The notes beneath the pieces were generated by a model, which was not told the DNA's origin, ran no database searches, and worked only from the letters and a program-made list of their open reading frames with translations. From Candidatus Aminicenantota bacterium (GTDB lineage: Bacteria > Acidobacteriota > Aminicenantia > UBA2199): DNA of 16,753 bases. The stretch covers positions 1 through 16,753 of the forward strand of contig JAUWNT010000036.1 of assembly GCA_030612495.1 (NCBI GenBank), written 5' to 3'. This document shows positions 1 through 8,012 of this stretch, in pieces (position 1 is the stretch's first letter; each line of letters opens with the position of its first letter). The position numbers and the translations under genes were made by a program.

Positions 1-667
1 TTTTTTCAATATCTTCTGAAGCAATATTCAGACTGATTTTTACATTTCTTAAATCCATAAGTGTTAATACACCCGAGCTCCTGCCCATATTTGGGTTTAT
101 CATATCCTCTTCTTCCATATTTTTTGAGGTAATTATCCCATCAAAAGGTGCTCTCATATAAGATTTACTCAAAGTATGCTTTAACATATTCTTTGCAGCT
201 TCAGCACTTTTTCTTTGAGTATCAGCAGATTCAAGATTAAGCTCTGCTTTTTCAAACTGCATCTTAGAAATTGCTTCCTTTTTATACAAAGCTTTCATTC
301 TTTTATAATTAAGTTTTGCATCCTTGTATGAAGCATTTGCTATTGCCAAACCTGCTTCAGCCTGATTTAATTGAAGTTTTAAAGTGGTTGTATCAAGTTC
401 TGCAAGGAGTTCCCCTTTTTTAACCATATCACCCTGTTTTTTATAGATCTTAAATATTCTTCCTGAAGCATCTGGTCCTATTGCAGCCTTTTTCCATGGC
501 AAAACAGTTCCTTTATAACTCAAGCCATCATAAAAAACACCTCTAACAATCTTTTGGACTTGAACACTAATGGGCTTTTTTATAGCAATTTCTTTTTTAT
601 TTTCTCCCTTTTTACATCCGGATAATACGAAAATAATTAAAAATAAGACAAAATAAACTTTTTTCAT
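1..667 (-). CDS. RND-type efflux periplasmic adaptor lipoprotein (HlyD/MFP family), 3' end outside window
   Basis: Partial gene: 222 codons are visible from the ATG at 667, and the C-terminal part lies beyond the left edge. The protein starts with a short basic-hydrophobic signal ending in a lipobox (VLSGC, Cys18), so it is expected to be a lipoprotein on the inner membrane facing the periplasm. After it comes a barrel-sandwich (lipoyl-like) half around residues 65-95 (GRIFKIYKKQGDMVKKGE), then a helical hairpin rich in Ala, Lys and Glu (about 100-165), then the returning lipoyl half (MRAPFDGIITSK). This order is that of membrane fusion proteins linking an inner-membrane pump to TolC. The start overlaps the upstream channel gene's stop (ATGA), and its GGAGG ribosome site lies inside that gene's last codons, indicating translational coupling. 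The inner-membrane pump is presumably the next gene, out of view. RND versus ABC (MacA-type) partner cannot be decided here. Confidence 0.9.
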   Translation of the reverse strand, partial: MKKVYFVLFLIIFVLSGCKKGENKKEIAIKKPISVQVQKIVRGVFYDGLSYKGTVLPWKKAAIGPDASGRIFKIYKKQGDMVKKGELLAELDTTTLKLQLNQAEAGLAIANASYKDAKLNYKRMKALYKKEAISKMQFEKAELNLESADTQRKSAEAAKNMLKHTLSKSYMRAPFDGIITSKNMEEEDMINPNMGRSSGVLTLMDLRNVKISLNIASEDIEK

Positions 668-1989
668 TTTTTTCCTCCACTTATATTTATTCCAGATACT
701 TTTTCAAGTTCTGACAAAGCAATCTTATAATTATAAGCAGCCTGTAAATAGGCAACTTTTGCATTTGTTAACTGATTGAAAGATGTATTTAACTCTAAAA
801 TTGAAATCAGTCCTTCTTTATAATTTAAATCTGCAATTCTTACTCCTTCTCTGGCTGTTTCTATACTTTTCAGACCTGTTTGTATATTCTTATACTCCTC
901 ATCAATTGTATAGTATAATTCTTTAACCATTGTTCTTGTTCCATCATTAAGCTGTTTCAGGTTTAAATTAAGTATTTTTTTCATAACTTTCATCTCACCA
1001 ATTTGAGCACTCCTTTTAAGTCCAGTAAAAATCGGAAAGCTTATTCCTAAATTAATTGTATAATTGTTATCCCAATTATTAGATGTGAATTTAAAAGCAT
1101 CTGATCTATAGCTGTACCTTGCAATAATGGAAAAATCAGGAATATACTGAGCATAAGCAATCTTTAAAAGATTCCCGGCCTTTTTTAATTGCATATTTAA
1201 TTGAAGAATTTCCGAACTATTCAGTAATGATTTTTTAATAAATTCAGACAATTCAAGTTCATAACTATTATGTTCCAATTTTCCGGAAATAACAATTCTT
1301 GTTCTATCAGGAATTCTAAGCATTGTTTTAAGGTTTATTGTCAGTAACTTTAAAAGTTTTTCTACATTTAAGATCTTTGGTTTTATTGAAGCCAAACTTA
1401 ATTCTGCTCTTAAAAGGTCATACTTTGAAACCATACCAAGCTTATATTTTTCATTAATATTATTATAATTACTCTCTGCAAGCTTCATTGCCTCTTGCTG
1501 GGCTTTAAGTAGTTCTTTCATTACAATTATATTAAAAAAAAGCTTCTTTACATTTAAAATTACCTCATCTTTTGTATTTCTCTCTTTTTCTCCCGCAATA
1601 TTAAGATCAAGTTTAGCATTTTTATAGGAATGCCATATCTTCCCTCCTGTAAATAGGGGTTGTACAATCTGAAAAGTGAACTCATAATTTTTTGTAAAAT
1701 CAAGAGATACCTTTTTTGGCACATCGCCTGGAAACATTGGTGGCATCTCTATTTCCATAAGCTTTTCTGATAAATTCTTTGCTCCTTCAAGATGAGCTTT
1801 CGGTAAAAAACCCATGCTCTGCTTAAGCCTTTGTTTATATTGTTTTACTTCTTCCTTACTAATTAGATAATTGTAATTATTTTTAACAGCAATATTAATA
1901 GCTTTTTCTATAGAAAGCTCTATTACCTCTTCTGAAAATACTAAACTTGATATAAAAATAAAAACAAAAGCGAAAAACACCTTTTTCAT
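664..1989 (-). CDS. TolC-family outer membrane efflux channel protein
   Basis: A 441-residue protein, the usual length for outer membrane efflux proteins. It forms the trans-periplasmic channel that carries substrates from an inner-membrane pump and adaptor out of the cell. I chose the ATG at 1989, not the upstream in-frame ATG at 2001. A GGAGG ribosome site at 1995-1999 sits 5 bases before 1989, and this start gives a clean signal peptide (MKKVFFAFVFIFISSLVFS, then EE). The body shows the two repeated long amphipathic helical regions of the family. The family-typical phrases are LSIEKAINIAVKNN near the N-terminus, PLFTGGKIWHSYKNAK in the first half, GISFPIFTGLKRSAQI in the second half, and AAYNYKIALSELEKVSG at the end. 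It lies 37 bases after the TetR gene and overlaps the adaptor gene by 4 bases, so the three form one operon. Specific substrate unknown. Confidence 0.92.
   Translation of the reverse strand: MKKVFFAFVFIFISSLVFSEEVIELSIEKAINIAVKNNYNYLISKEEVKQYKQRLKQSMGFLPKAHLEGAKNLSEKLMEIEMPPMFPGDVPKKVSLDFTKNYEFTFQIVQPLFTGGKIWHSYKNAKLDLNIAGEKERNTKDEVILNVKKLFFNIIVMKELLKAQQEAMKLAESNYNNINEKYKLGMVSKYDLLRAELSLASIKPKILNVEKLLKLLTINLKTMLRIPDRTRIVISGKLEHNSYELELSEFIKKSLLNSSEILQLNMQLKKAGNLLKIAYAQYIPDFSIIARYSYRSDAFKFTSNNWDNNYTINLGISFPIFTGLKRSAQIGEMKVMKKILNLNLKQLNDGTRTMVKELYYTIDEEYKNIQTGLKSIETAREGVRIADLNYKEGLISILELNTSFNQLTNAKVAYLQAAYNYKIALSELEKVSGINISGGKK
674..678 (-). promoter_or_regulatory. Ribosome binding site of the adaptor gene, embedded in the end of the TolC-family gene
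   Basis: GGAGG lies 6 bases before the adaptor ATG at 667. Its bases also encode the Gly-Gly near the end of the channel protein. Together with the ATGA start/stop overlap this points to coupled translation of channel and adaptor. Confidence 0.75.
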
Positions 1990-1994
1990 AAAAA

Positions 1995-1999
1995 CCTCC
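1995..1999 (-). promoter_or_regulatory. Ribosome binding site that sets the start of the TolC-family gene
   Basis: GGAGG on the minus strand, 5 bases before the ATG at 1989. It overlaps the alternative upstream ATG (2001-1999), which has no site of its own, so translation should begin at 1989. Confidence 0.75.
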
Positions 2000-2026
2000 A
2001 TTTATAATATTTCTTAAGATTTTTTT

Positions 2027-2641
2027 TCATAGTTCTATTTTAAATATACCATTTTTTAGAATATTAAAAATTATATCTGCCAGATCTCTTATAGCTTTAT
2101 TATCAAATTCTTGTTTTTTAAAAACATGCCATACACTATATTCTCCCAAAACACCTATAAAAAATAAGGTAATATACCTTACAGGAATATCTTTATTAAC
2201 ATAACCATCTTTACAAGCCTCCATAAAAAAATCATCAAGTATTTTTATCCTTTTCTCTTTAATTTCCAAAAATTTTTTTATTCCTCCTAAATCTTCTTTA
2301 TCAATTGCTTCAACAAACATTTTTGATTCATAAAATACAATTTTTAAAATTCCTCTATTTTCATTAATGTGGCTTAACAATCTAATTATCAATATTCTCA
2401 ATTTCTCAGGAAATGATGCTGAATCTTCCAAAATTGGCTTAATTAATTTATCCAATTCGAAATTTGCACTATAAACAACTGCACGAAAAATATCATCCTT
2501 TCCTGAAAAATAGTTATAAAGCGTTGGTTTGGAAATACCTGCAGCATTTGCAATATTCTTTATTTTTGTATCACCGAATCCCTTTTGCTCAAATATTTCT
2601 CTTGCTTTTTTAATTATAAAATCTCTTATTGCTTCTTTCAT
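2027..2641 (-). CDS. TetR/AcrR-family transcriptional repressor
   Basis: A 204-residue protein of normal TetR length. The N-terminal DNA-binding domain is clear. Helix 1 (IIKKAREIFEQKGFG) is followed by the helix-turn-helix at about residues 25-45, containing TKIKNIANAAGISKPTLYNYF and then SGKDDIF, the hallmark of the family. The C-terminal about 140 residues are helical, variable and presumably bind an inducing ligand. The ATG at 2641 is preceded by AGAGG (2646-2650). It is the first gene of the efflux operon, with the channel gene 37 bases downstream, so it most likely represses its own operon and is released by a pump substrate. A near-consensus promoter and an operator-like palindrome lie just upstream. 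The divergent kinase gene could also be affected. The inducer cannot be predicted. Confidence 0.93.
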   Translation of the reverse strand: MKEAIRDFIIKKAREIFEQKGFGDTKIKNIANAAGISKPTLYNYFSGKDDIFRAVVYSANFELDKLIKPILEDSASFPEKLRILIIRLLSHINENRGILKIVFYESKMFVEAIDKEDLGGIKKFLEIKEKRIKILDDFFMEACKDGYVNKDIPVRYITLFFIGVLGEYSVWHVFKKQEFDNKAIRDLADIIFNILKNGIFKIEL

Positions 2642-2661
2642 TTTACCTCTGGTTAAATATT

Positions 2662-2676
2662 TTTACTCAGAGTCAA
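2662..2676. promoter_or_regulatory. Candidate TetR operator (inverted repeat at the operon start site)
   Basis: TTTACTCAGAGTCAA is a 15-base inverted repeat centred on A2669. All seven arm pairs match except one (T2664/C2674). It touches the last base of the minus-strand -10 box and covers the predicted start of transcription. That is where a TetR-type repressor usually binds to block its own promoter. Binding is inferred, not shown. Confidence 0.5.
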
Positions 2677-2704
2677 TTATATTACATGCAATTAAAATTG
2701 TCAA
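2676..2704 (-). promoter_or_regulatory. Sigma70-type promoter of the TetR/efflux operon
   Basis: On the minus strand, TTGACA (2704-2699) is separated by exactly 17 bases from TATAAT (2681-2676). Both boxes match the consensus fully. The predicted start is near 2669, inside the operator-like palindrome and about 28 bases before the TetR start codon. A promoter this strong would be expected to need repression, in line with an autoregulated TetR operon. Confidence 0.8.
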
Positions 2705-2710
2705 CAAATC

Positions 2711-2739
2711 TTGTATTTGTAAGAAAAATGTCTTATAAT
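2711..2739 (+). promoter_or_regulatory. Candidate divergent promoter for the soluble histidine kinase gene
   Basis: A perfect TATAAT at 2734-2739 lies 17 bases after a weak -35 box, TTGTAT (2711-2716, 3 of 6 consensus). Transcription would begin near 2746, about 18 bases before the ATG at 2764. The weak -35 box suggests modest or activator-assisted expression. Confidence 0.45.
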
Positions 2740-2763
2740 AATTTGATTAATCCTGGAAAAAAA

Positions 2764-3558
2764 ATGAATCCGGAAAAGAGGTTAGAAAATAAAATTATGA
2801 ACGAAAAAGAATTAGAAAAAGAACTTTTAGAGGCTAAAAAAAAGATTGATGAGTTGAAAGAGAATCTTTATGAGCTTGAAAAGAAAGAAGTTGTTATAGG
2901 AATCTTACCTGTACTTTTCCATAAACTCAAAAATAAGCTCACTCCGATTTCAGGTTATTGTCAGATTTTATCTAAAAAGACAGAAGATGAATTTTTTAAA
3001 GAGAAGTTGAAGAAAATAGAAAAAAGTACAAATGATTTAACAGATTTAATAAATATCTTAAGAGGGTATTTTGAGTGTGATAAGGTTCTAATAGAAAGGG
3101 AAAATTTAAATAGCATTATTTGTGGGTTAGCAAATTATTTTGCTGATATAGAGCAAACTAACAATATAAAAATCGATGTTGATACTGATGAGAAAATTTC
3201 AGATGATCTTTTAAATGCAGGGCAGGTTGAGGCTTTAATAATAAATATTGTTGAGAACTCTATTCATGCAATAATGGCAAAGAACACGCAACATGGGGTC
3301 ATTACAATTAAAACAGTATCAAAAGAGAACATGTATGATTTGACTATTAGAGATAATGGTATTGGTATAAGTAAAAAAAATATCTTTAAAATATGGGCCC
3401 CCTTTTATTCTGATTCCCCTGGAAATTATGGGATAGGTCTCTCCATATGTGAAAGGATTATTGAAAATCACGGAGCTGTCTGTAATGTGAATTCAGTACT
3501 GGGTGAATATACTGAGTTTGAAATCTGTTTTAAGAATAAGGAATATAAAAATTTTTGA
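2764..3558 (+). CDS. Soluble sensor histidine kinase with N-terminal coiled coil and atypical H-box
   Basis: 264 residues from the ATG at 2764. In-frame ATGs further upstream lie within or before the predicted promoter. A weak GGA site is 6 bases before 2764, and ATG 2797 is an alternative. The protein has no membrane segment or recognisable sensor domain. Residues about 14-42 form a charged coiled coil. The dimerisation/phosphoacceptor region follows, with His53 in FHKLKNKLTPISGY. The HATPase domain has an N-box (NIVENSIHAI, 161-170), a G1 box (DNGIGI, 197-202), an F-box-like WAPFYSDS and a G2 box (YGIGLS). The residue after the histidine is Lys, where most HisKA proteins have Glu or Asp, and the usual Pro is also Lys. 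No response regulator gene is adjacent, so it is an orphan kinase. Signal and partner are unknown. Confidence 0.85.
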   Translation: MNPEKRLENKIMNEKELEKELLEAKKKIDELKENLYELEKKEVVIGILPVLFHKLKNKLTPISGYCQILSKKTEDEFFKEKLKKIEKSTNDLTDLINILRGYFECDKVLIERENLNSIICGLANYFADIEQTNNIKIDVDTDEKISDDLLNAGQVEALIINIVENSIHAIMAKNTQHGVITIKTVSKENMYDLTIRDNGIGISKKNIFKIWAPFYSDSPGNYGIGLSICERIIENHGAVCNVNSVLGEYTEFEICFKNKEYKNF

Positions 3559-3570
3559 AATTTTTAGAAT

Positions 3571-3601
3571 TTGAATGCATAAAATTTATTGAGTTTATGA
3601 T
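3571..3601 (+). promoter_or_regulatory. Possible weak promoter for the pyruvate phosphate dikinase gene
   Basis: TTGAAT (3571-3576) and TATGAT (3596-3601) resemble -35 and -10 boxes but are 19 bases apart, longer than optimal. The gene may instead be read through from the kinase promoter. Confidence 0.25.
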
Positions 3602-3644
3602 GGTTTGACAAGAAAAGTTGAAAATTTTCTTAAAGGAGGAGTAA

Positions 3645-6278
3645 ATGTCTAAAAAGTATGTATACTTTTTTTCGAAAGATTTTACTGAAGGAAAAAAGGA
3701 ATTAAAAGAGTTATTGGGCGGAAAGGGAGCAAATCTTGCTGAAATGACAAATTTAGGACTTCCAATACCGCCTGGTTTTACAATCTCAACTGAGGTGTGT
3801 GATTTGTTTTATAAAAACAATTGGAATTATCCCGAAGGTCTTAAGAAAGAGGTAGAAGAGAAATTAAAAAAATTAGAAGAACTAATGGGAAAAAAGCTTG
3901 GTGATGATAATGACCCTTTACTTGTTTCTGTGCGTTCAGGAGCAGCTATTTCTATGCCAGGCATGATGGATACTGTACTTAACCTTGGATTAAATGATAG
4001 ATCTGTTGAGGGTCTGGCAAAACGCTCAAATAATCGAAGATATGCTTATGATTCATATAGAAGGTTTATTCAGATGTTTGGAGATGTTGTGCTCAGTGTT
4101 GAGCGTGATAAATTTGAAGATGTATTAAATGATCAAAAAATTAAAAAAGGTGTGAAAGATGATGTTGATTTAGATGTTGAAGATTTTAAACAAATTTTAG
4201 CTAAATTTAAAGAAATAATAAAAAATGAGACTGGAGAAAATTTTGCCCAGGATCCGAAAGCTCAGTTGTGGAAAGCAATTGATGCAGTATTTGGATCATG
4301 GAATAATGAAAGAGCTATAAAATATAGGGAGATAAATAATATTAAAGGGTTGCTCGGGACTGCAGTCAATATTCAGTCAATGGTGTATGGAAATCTTGGC
4401 GAGTCTTCAGGCACTGGTGTGGCTTTTACAAGGGATGCAGCAACTGGTGAAAATAAATTTTATGGTGAATATTTAATGAATGCTCAGGGGGAAGATGTGG
4501 TTGCTGGCATTAGAACTCCTAAATATGTGGAAGAGTTAAAAAAACAGAATCCGGTGATATATGAAGAGCTTCTCTCAGTAAGAGATCATTTAGAAAAGCA
4601 CTACAGAGATATGCAAGATATCGAATTTACTATAGAAGATGAAAAATTATATATTCTTCAAACAAGAAATGGGAAACGTACAGCCTTTGCTGCAGTTAAA
4701 ATTGCTTTGGATATGGTTGAGGAAGGTTTGATTTCAAAGAGAGAAGCTGTAATGCGAGTTTCTACAGACGGGCTTGATCAGCTTCTTCACCCAAATATAG
4801 ATCCTAAAGAAAAATATAACGTGATTGCAAAAGGTCTTCCAGCATCACCCGGAGCAGCTGTAGGCAAAATAGTTTTTTCAGCTGATAAGGCAGAAGAGAT
4901 GGCATCAAAGGGTGAAAAGGTAATTCTTGTTAGAAAGGAAACTTCTCCTGAGGACATTGGTGGTATGGATGCAGCTCAAGGGATTTTAACTGCAACTGGT
5001 GGAATGACTTCGCATGCTGCTGTTGTTGCAAGAGGTATGGGAAAGTGTTGTGTAGCTGGATGTGGAGATTTGGTGATAAAATCTAACAATAGTTGCGAGA
5101 TAGGAGGAAAGAGCTTTATAGAAGGCGATTATATTACATTAAACGGAAGTAAAGGAGAGGTAAGTGATGAGAAGTTAAGACTGATAATACCTGAAGTTTC
5201 AGGAGATTTTCAGAGATTTATGAAATTTGTAGATGAAGAAAGAACAATGGGTGTAAGAACAAATGCTGATACTCCTCAGGATAGTGCAGTTGCAAAAAAA
5301 TTTGGAGCTGAGGGCATAGGTCTTTGTAGAACAGAGCATATGTTTTTCGAAGGAGACCGCATAGATGCTGTAAGAGAAATGATACTTTCTGAAAATAAGG
5401 ATGGCAGAGAAAAAGCATTAAATAAAATTTTGCCTATGCAAATGAATGATTTTATTGGAATTTTTGAAGTTATGGATGGATATCCTGTAACTATAAGACT
5501 TCTTGATCCTCCGCTTCATGAGTTTTTACCTCACAAAGATGAGGAACTGAGAGAATTATCAAAAACAATGGGTATGGATTTCAATCAGTTAAAGGAAAAA
5601 ACTGAAAGCCTTAGAGAATTTAATCCAATGTTAGGTCATCGTGGATGCAGGTTAGCAATTACATTTCCTGAAATTGCAGTAATGCAGACAGATGCAATAA
5701 TCAAAGCTGCTTTATCAGTTAAAAAAAAGGGTGTTAAGGTATTCCCAGAAATAATGATACCTTTAACAGGTACTGAAAAGGAGTTTGAGTTTTTAAAAGA
5801 AATTATTGATAATAGAGCTGAAAAACTTTTTAAAAAAGAGAATGATAGGGTAAATTACAAAGTTGGGACAATGATTGAAATTCCAAGAGCTTGCTTTGTT
5901 GCTGACAAAATTGCTCAAAAAGCTGAATTCTTTTCGTTTGGAACAAATGACTTGACTCAGATGACATTTGGTTTTTCAAGAGACGACGCTGGAGTTTTTC
6001 TGCCTGAGTATGTAAAGAAAGGAGTGTTGGCAAATGATCCGTTTCAGAAGCTTGACACTGAAGGTGTTGGAAAATTAATGGAGATAGGGATAAATAAAGG
6101 AAGGGAGATAAGACACGATTTAAAAATTGGAATCTGTGGAGAGCATGGGGGTGAACCCAGCTCTATTGAATTCTGTTATAATGTTGGGATGAATTATGTT
6201 TCCTGTTCACCTTACAGGATTCCAATCGCACGTCTTGCTGCTGCCCAGGCAAAAATAAAGAAAGAGGAGATTGAATAA
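3645..6278 (+). CDS. ppdK: Pyruvate, phosphate dikinase
   Basis: A 877-residue cytoplasmic enzyme, essentially the length of bacterial PPDK. It interconverts pyruvate + ATP + phosphate and phosphoenolpyruvate + AMP + pyrophosphate, and can run in glycolytic or gluconeogenic direction. The N-terminal ATP-grasp nucleotide domain begins with LLGGKGANLAEM and carries SVRSGAAISMPGMMDTVLNLG. The swivelling phosphohistidine domain has TGGMTSHAAVVARGMGKCC, with catalytic His457. The C-terminal TIM-barrel contains GLCRTEHMF, MLGHRGCRL, FFSFGTNDLTQM and CGEHGGEPSS with catalytic Cys831. All expected catalytic residues are present, and spacing closely follows the Clostridium symbiosum enzyme (His455, Cys831, from memory). 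A strong AAGGAGG site (3633-3639) lies 5 bases before the ATG. It stands alone metabolically here, between a kinase and an ABC transporter, with no other carbon-metabolism gene in view. Confidence 0.98.
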   Translation: MSKKYVYFFSKDFTEGKKELKELLGGKGANLAEMTNLGLPIPPGFTISTEVCDLFYKNNWNYPEGLKKEVEEKLKKLEELMGKKLGDDNDPLLVSVRSGAAISMPGMMDTVLNLGLNDRSVEGLAKRSNNRRYAYDSYRRFIQMFGDVVLSVERDKFEDVLNDQKIKKGVKDDVDLDVEDFKQILAKFKEIIKNETGENFAQDPKAQLWKAIDAVFGSWNNERAIKYREINNIKGLLGTAVNIQSMVYGNLGESSGTGVAFTRDAATGENKFYGEYLMNAQGEDVVAGIRTPKYVEELKKQNPVIYEELLSVRDHLEKHYRDMQDIEFTIEDEKLYILQTRNGKRTAFAAVKIALDMVEEGLISKREAVMRVSTDGLDQLLHPNIDPKEKYNVIAKGLPASPGAAVGKIVFSADKAEEMASKGEKVILVRKETSPEDIGGMDAAQGILTATGGMTSHAAVVARGMGKCCVAGCGDLVIKSNNSCEIGGKSFIEGDYITLNGSKGEVSDEKLRLIIPEVSGDFQRFMKFVDEERTMGVRTNADTPQDSAVAKKFGAEGIGLCRTEHMFFEGDRIDAVREMILSENKDGREKALNKILPMQMNDFIGIFEVMDGYPVTIRLLDPPLHEFLPHKDEELRELSKTMGMDFNQLKEKTESLREFNPMLGHRGCRLAITFPEIAVMQTDAIIKAALSVKKKGVKVFPEIMIPLTGTEKEFEFLKEIIDNRAEKLFKKENDRVNYKVGTMIEIPRACFVADKIAQKAEFFSFGTNDLTQMTFGFSRDDAGVFLPEYVKKGVLANDPFQKLDTEGVGKLMEIGINKGREIRHDLKIGICGEHGGEPSSIEFCYNVGMNYVSCSPYRIPIARLAAAQAKIKKEEIE

Positions 6279-6339
6279 CCACCTTTTTAAGGAAAAGCTG
6301 AGCTGGATATTTTTTTAAAAATGTAATAAAATTAGAGTG

Positions 6340-7251
6340 ATGAAGGCTATAGAGATAATGGGTTTGAAAAAGACCTTTACTTCAAATTTTATGCTAAAAA
6401 AATATAATGTTTTGAAAGATATTAATATAAGTGTTGAAAAAGGGGAAATTTATGGTTTTTTAGGGCCAAACGGAGCTGGTAAAACAACAACAATAAAATG
6501 TATGCTTGGATTAATATCTTTTGATTCAGGAGAAAGTTTTATTTGCGGTAAAAATTCCAGATCTCTTGAAGAGAGAAAAAAAATAGGGTTTTTACCTGAA
6601 CACCCATATTTTTATGATTATTTAACAGCGAAAGAGTTGCTCTGTTTTTCCGGAATGCTTTTCTCTATTCCTGTGAAAAAAGTAAAGAATAAAGCTAAGG
6701 ATTTATTAAAATTAGTTGGATTAGAAGGTAAAGAGGATCTGAAATTAAAAAAATTCTCTAAAGGAATGATCCAAAGATTGGGATTTGCACAAGCATTGAT
6801 TAATGATCCTGAGATAGTCATACTTGATGAACCTTTTTCTGGTGTGGACCCGATTGGGAGAAAGGAATTAAGAGATTTAATAATATCATTAAAAAACTCT
6901 GGGAAAACTGTTTTTTTCTCATCTCATATATTGCAAGATATGGAAATGATTGTTGATACGGTTGGAATAATATTGGAAGGGGAGATTATTAAACAGGGGA
7001 AACTTTCTGATTTAATATCTCATAGTGTTCAGTATTACGAAGTTGTTTTTAAAGATGTTGATGAATCCTTATTAAAAAGTAATAATATAGGTTTTAAATT
7101 AAAGGATAATAACTATATTACTAAATTGAAAGATTTTGAAAAGCTTAATTATATTATTGAATTTATTATAATGAATCATGGAAAGATTGTTTCAGTTATT
7201 CCAATTAAAATGAGTCTTGAAGATATATTTTTAAAGGAAATAAAGGGATGA
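6340..7251 (+). CDS. ABC transporter ATP-binding protein, PilH-like by context
   Basis: A 303-residue ABC ATPase of the ABC-2 exporter class. Motifs in order are Walker A (GPNGAGKTTT, about 42-51), a Q-loop region with Glu (FLPEHPYFYDYLT), a degenerate signature (FSKGM, 139-143, in place of LSGGQ), Walker B (VILDEPFSGVDP) and the H-switch (FFSSH, His196). The last about 90 residues are a variable C-terminal extension common in this class. A GTG at 6337 directly precedes the ATG at 6340. No strong ribosome site is visible for either, and I prefer the ATG. It overlaps the permease gene by 4 bases. With the downstream TPR-like and prepilin peptidase genes, it matches the composition of the pilG/H/I-pilD block of type IV pilus loci. 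The pilus link is inference; generic multidrug or nutrient export is the alternative. Confidence 0.92.
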   Translation: MKAIEIMGLKKTFTSNFMLKKYNVLKDINISVEKGEIYGFLGPNGAGKTTTIKCMLGLISFDSGESFICGKNSRSLEERKKIGFLPEHPYFYDYLTAKELLCFSGMLFSIPVKKVKNKAKDLLKLVGLEGKEDLKLKKFSKGMIQRLGFAQALINDPEIVILDEPFSGVDPIGRKELRDLIISLKNSGKTVFFSSHILQDMEMIVDTVGIILEGEIIKQGKLSDLISHSVQYYEVVFKDVDESLLKSNNIGFKLKDNNYITKLKDFEKLNYIIEFIIMNHGKIVSVIPIKMSLEDIFLKEIKG

Positions 7252-8012
7252 AAATTCGAGCTATTGCTCTAAACACGTTTAAAGAGGCTACAAGAAACAA
7301 AATTTATTATTTACTTATATTCTTTGGTGTGTTCTTTGTTTTGAGTTCAAAATTAGTAACTCTTTTAACACTTGGAGATAAAGTTAAAGTATTAAAAGAT
7401 CTGGGATTGGCTTCTATTAATTTTTTTAGTGTTTTGATTGCTATTTTTACTGGAATAGATCTTGTCTATAAGGAGATCGAAAAAAAAACAATTTATAATA
7501 TTTTGAGTAAACCCGTTTCTAGAAGTTGTTTTATAATAGGGAAATTTTTTGGACTTGCATTAACATTATTTGTTGCATTAATTTCAATGGTTATAATATT
7601 TTTTTTATTTATGCTTTTATTTTCAGGTGAGTTTGATGTTAGAATCCTGGTTTATTTTATTCTATTGTACTTTGAGCTTTTAATAATTACTTCAATTTCT
7701 CTACTCTTTTCCTCATTTTCAACTCCCATTCTATCTTCAGTTTTTACGATTTCTCTATATTTGATTGGCCATGTTATTTGGACTTTTAATGAATTTAAGG
7801 ATAAAATAGTAAATCCAATTATAAAAACAATTTCATATATTCTATATTATATACTTCCCAATTTGGAAAAATTTAATATAAAGAATTCTATTGTGGTGAA
7901 TTCTGATTTAGATAGTAGTATGATTTTAGGCTCGATTTGTTATGCTATTTTTTATATTTCTGCATTGTTAATTCTTACTATTTTAATATTTAATAAAAGA
8001 GAATTTAAATAG
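7248..8012 (+). CDS. ABC-2 type transporter permease, PilI-like by context
   Basis: A 254-residue inner-membrane protein with six hydrophobic segments at about residues 20-40, 57-75, 98-125, 133-155, 159-180 and 226-248. The N-terminal IRAIALNTFKEATRNKIYYLL and the cytoplasmic loop EIEKKTIYNILSKPVSRSCFIIGKF are typical of ABC-2 permeases of the NosY-like type. The loop is where the ATPase docks. The start codon overlaps the ATPase gene's stop (ATGA), and its own stop overlaps the next gene by one base, so the subunits are made together, probably as a 2+2 complex. Substrate unknown. If the pilus context is right, it would be the membrane partner of a PilH-like ATPase needed for pilus assembly. 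Confidence 0.9.
   Translation: MKIRAIALNTFKEATRNKIYYLLIFFGVFFVLSSKLVTLLTLGDKVKVLKDLGLASINFFSVLIAIFTGIDLVYKEIEKKTIYNILSKPVSRSCFIIGKFFGLALTLFVALISMVIIFFLFMLLFSGEFDVRILVYFILLYFELLIITSISLLFSSFSTPILSSVFTISLYLIGHVIWTFNEFKDKIVNPIIKTISYILYYILPNLEKFNIKNSIVVNSDLDSSMILGSICYAIFYISALLILTILIFNKREFK

Noticed and set aside
2629..2763. Longer N-terminus for the soluble kinase starting at 2629
   Set aside because: This stretch contains the divergent promoters and would overlap the TetR start region. The predicted transcript begins near 2746, and the added residues look like translated intergenic A/T-rich DNA.
5218..5418. Minus-strand open frame inside ppdK
   Set aside because: It is antisense to well-conserved PPDK sequence, with no ribosome site or domain; a shadow frame. 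The same applies to 5830-6033 on the minus strand.
6279..6336. Terminator after ppdK
   Set aside because: CCTTTTTAAGG and AGCTGAGCT give only 3-4 base-pair stems before the T-run, too weak to call.
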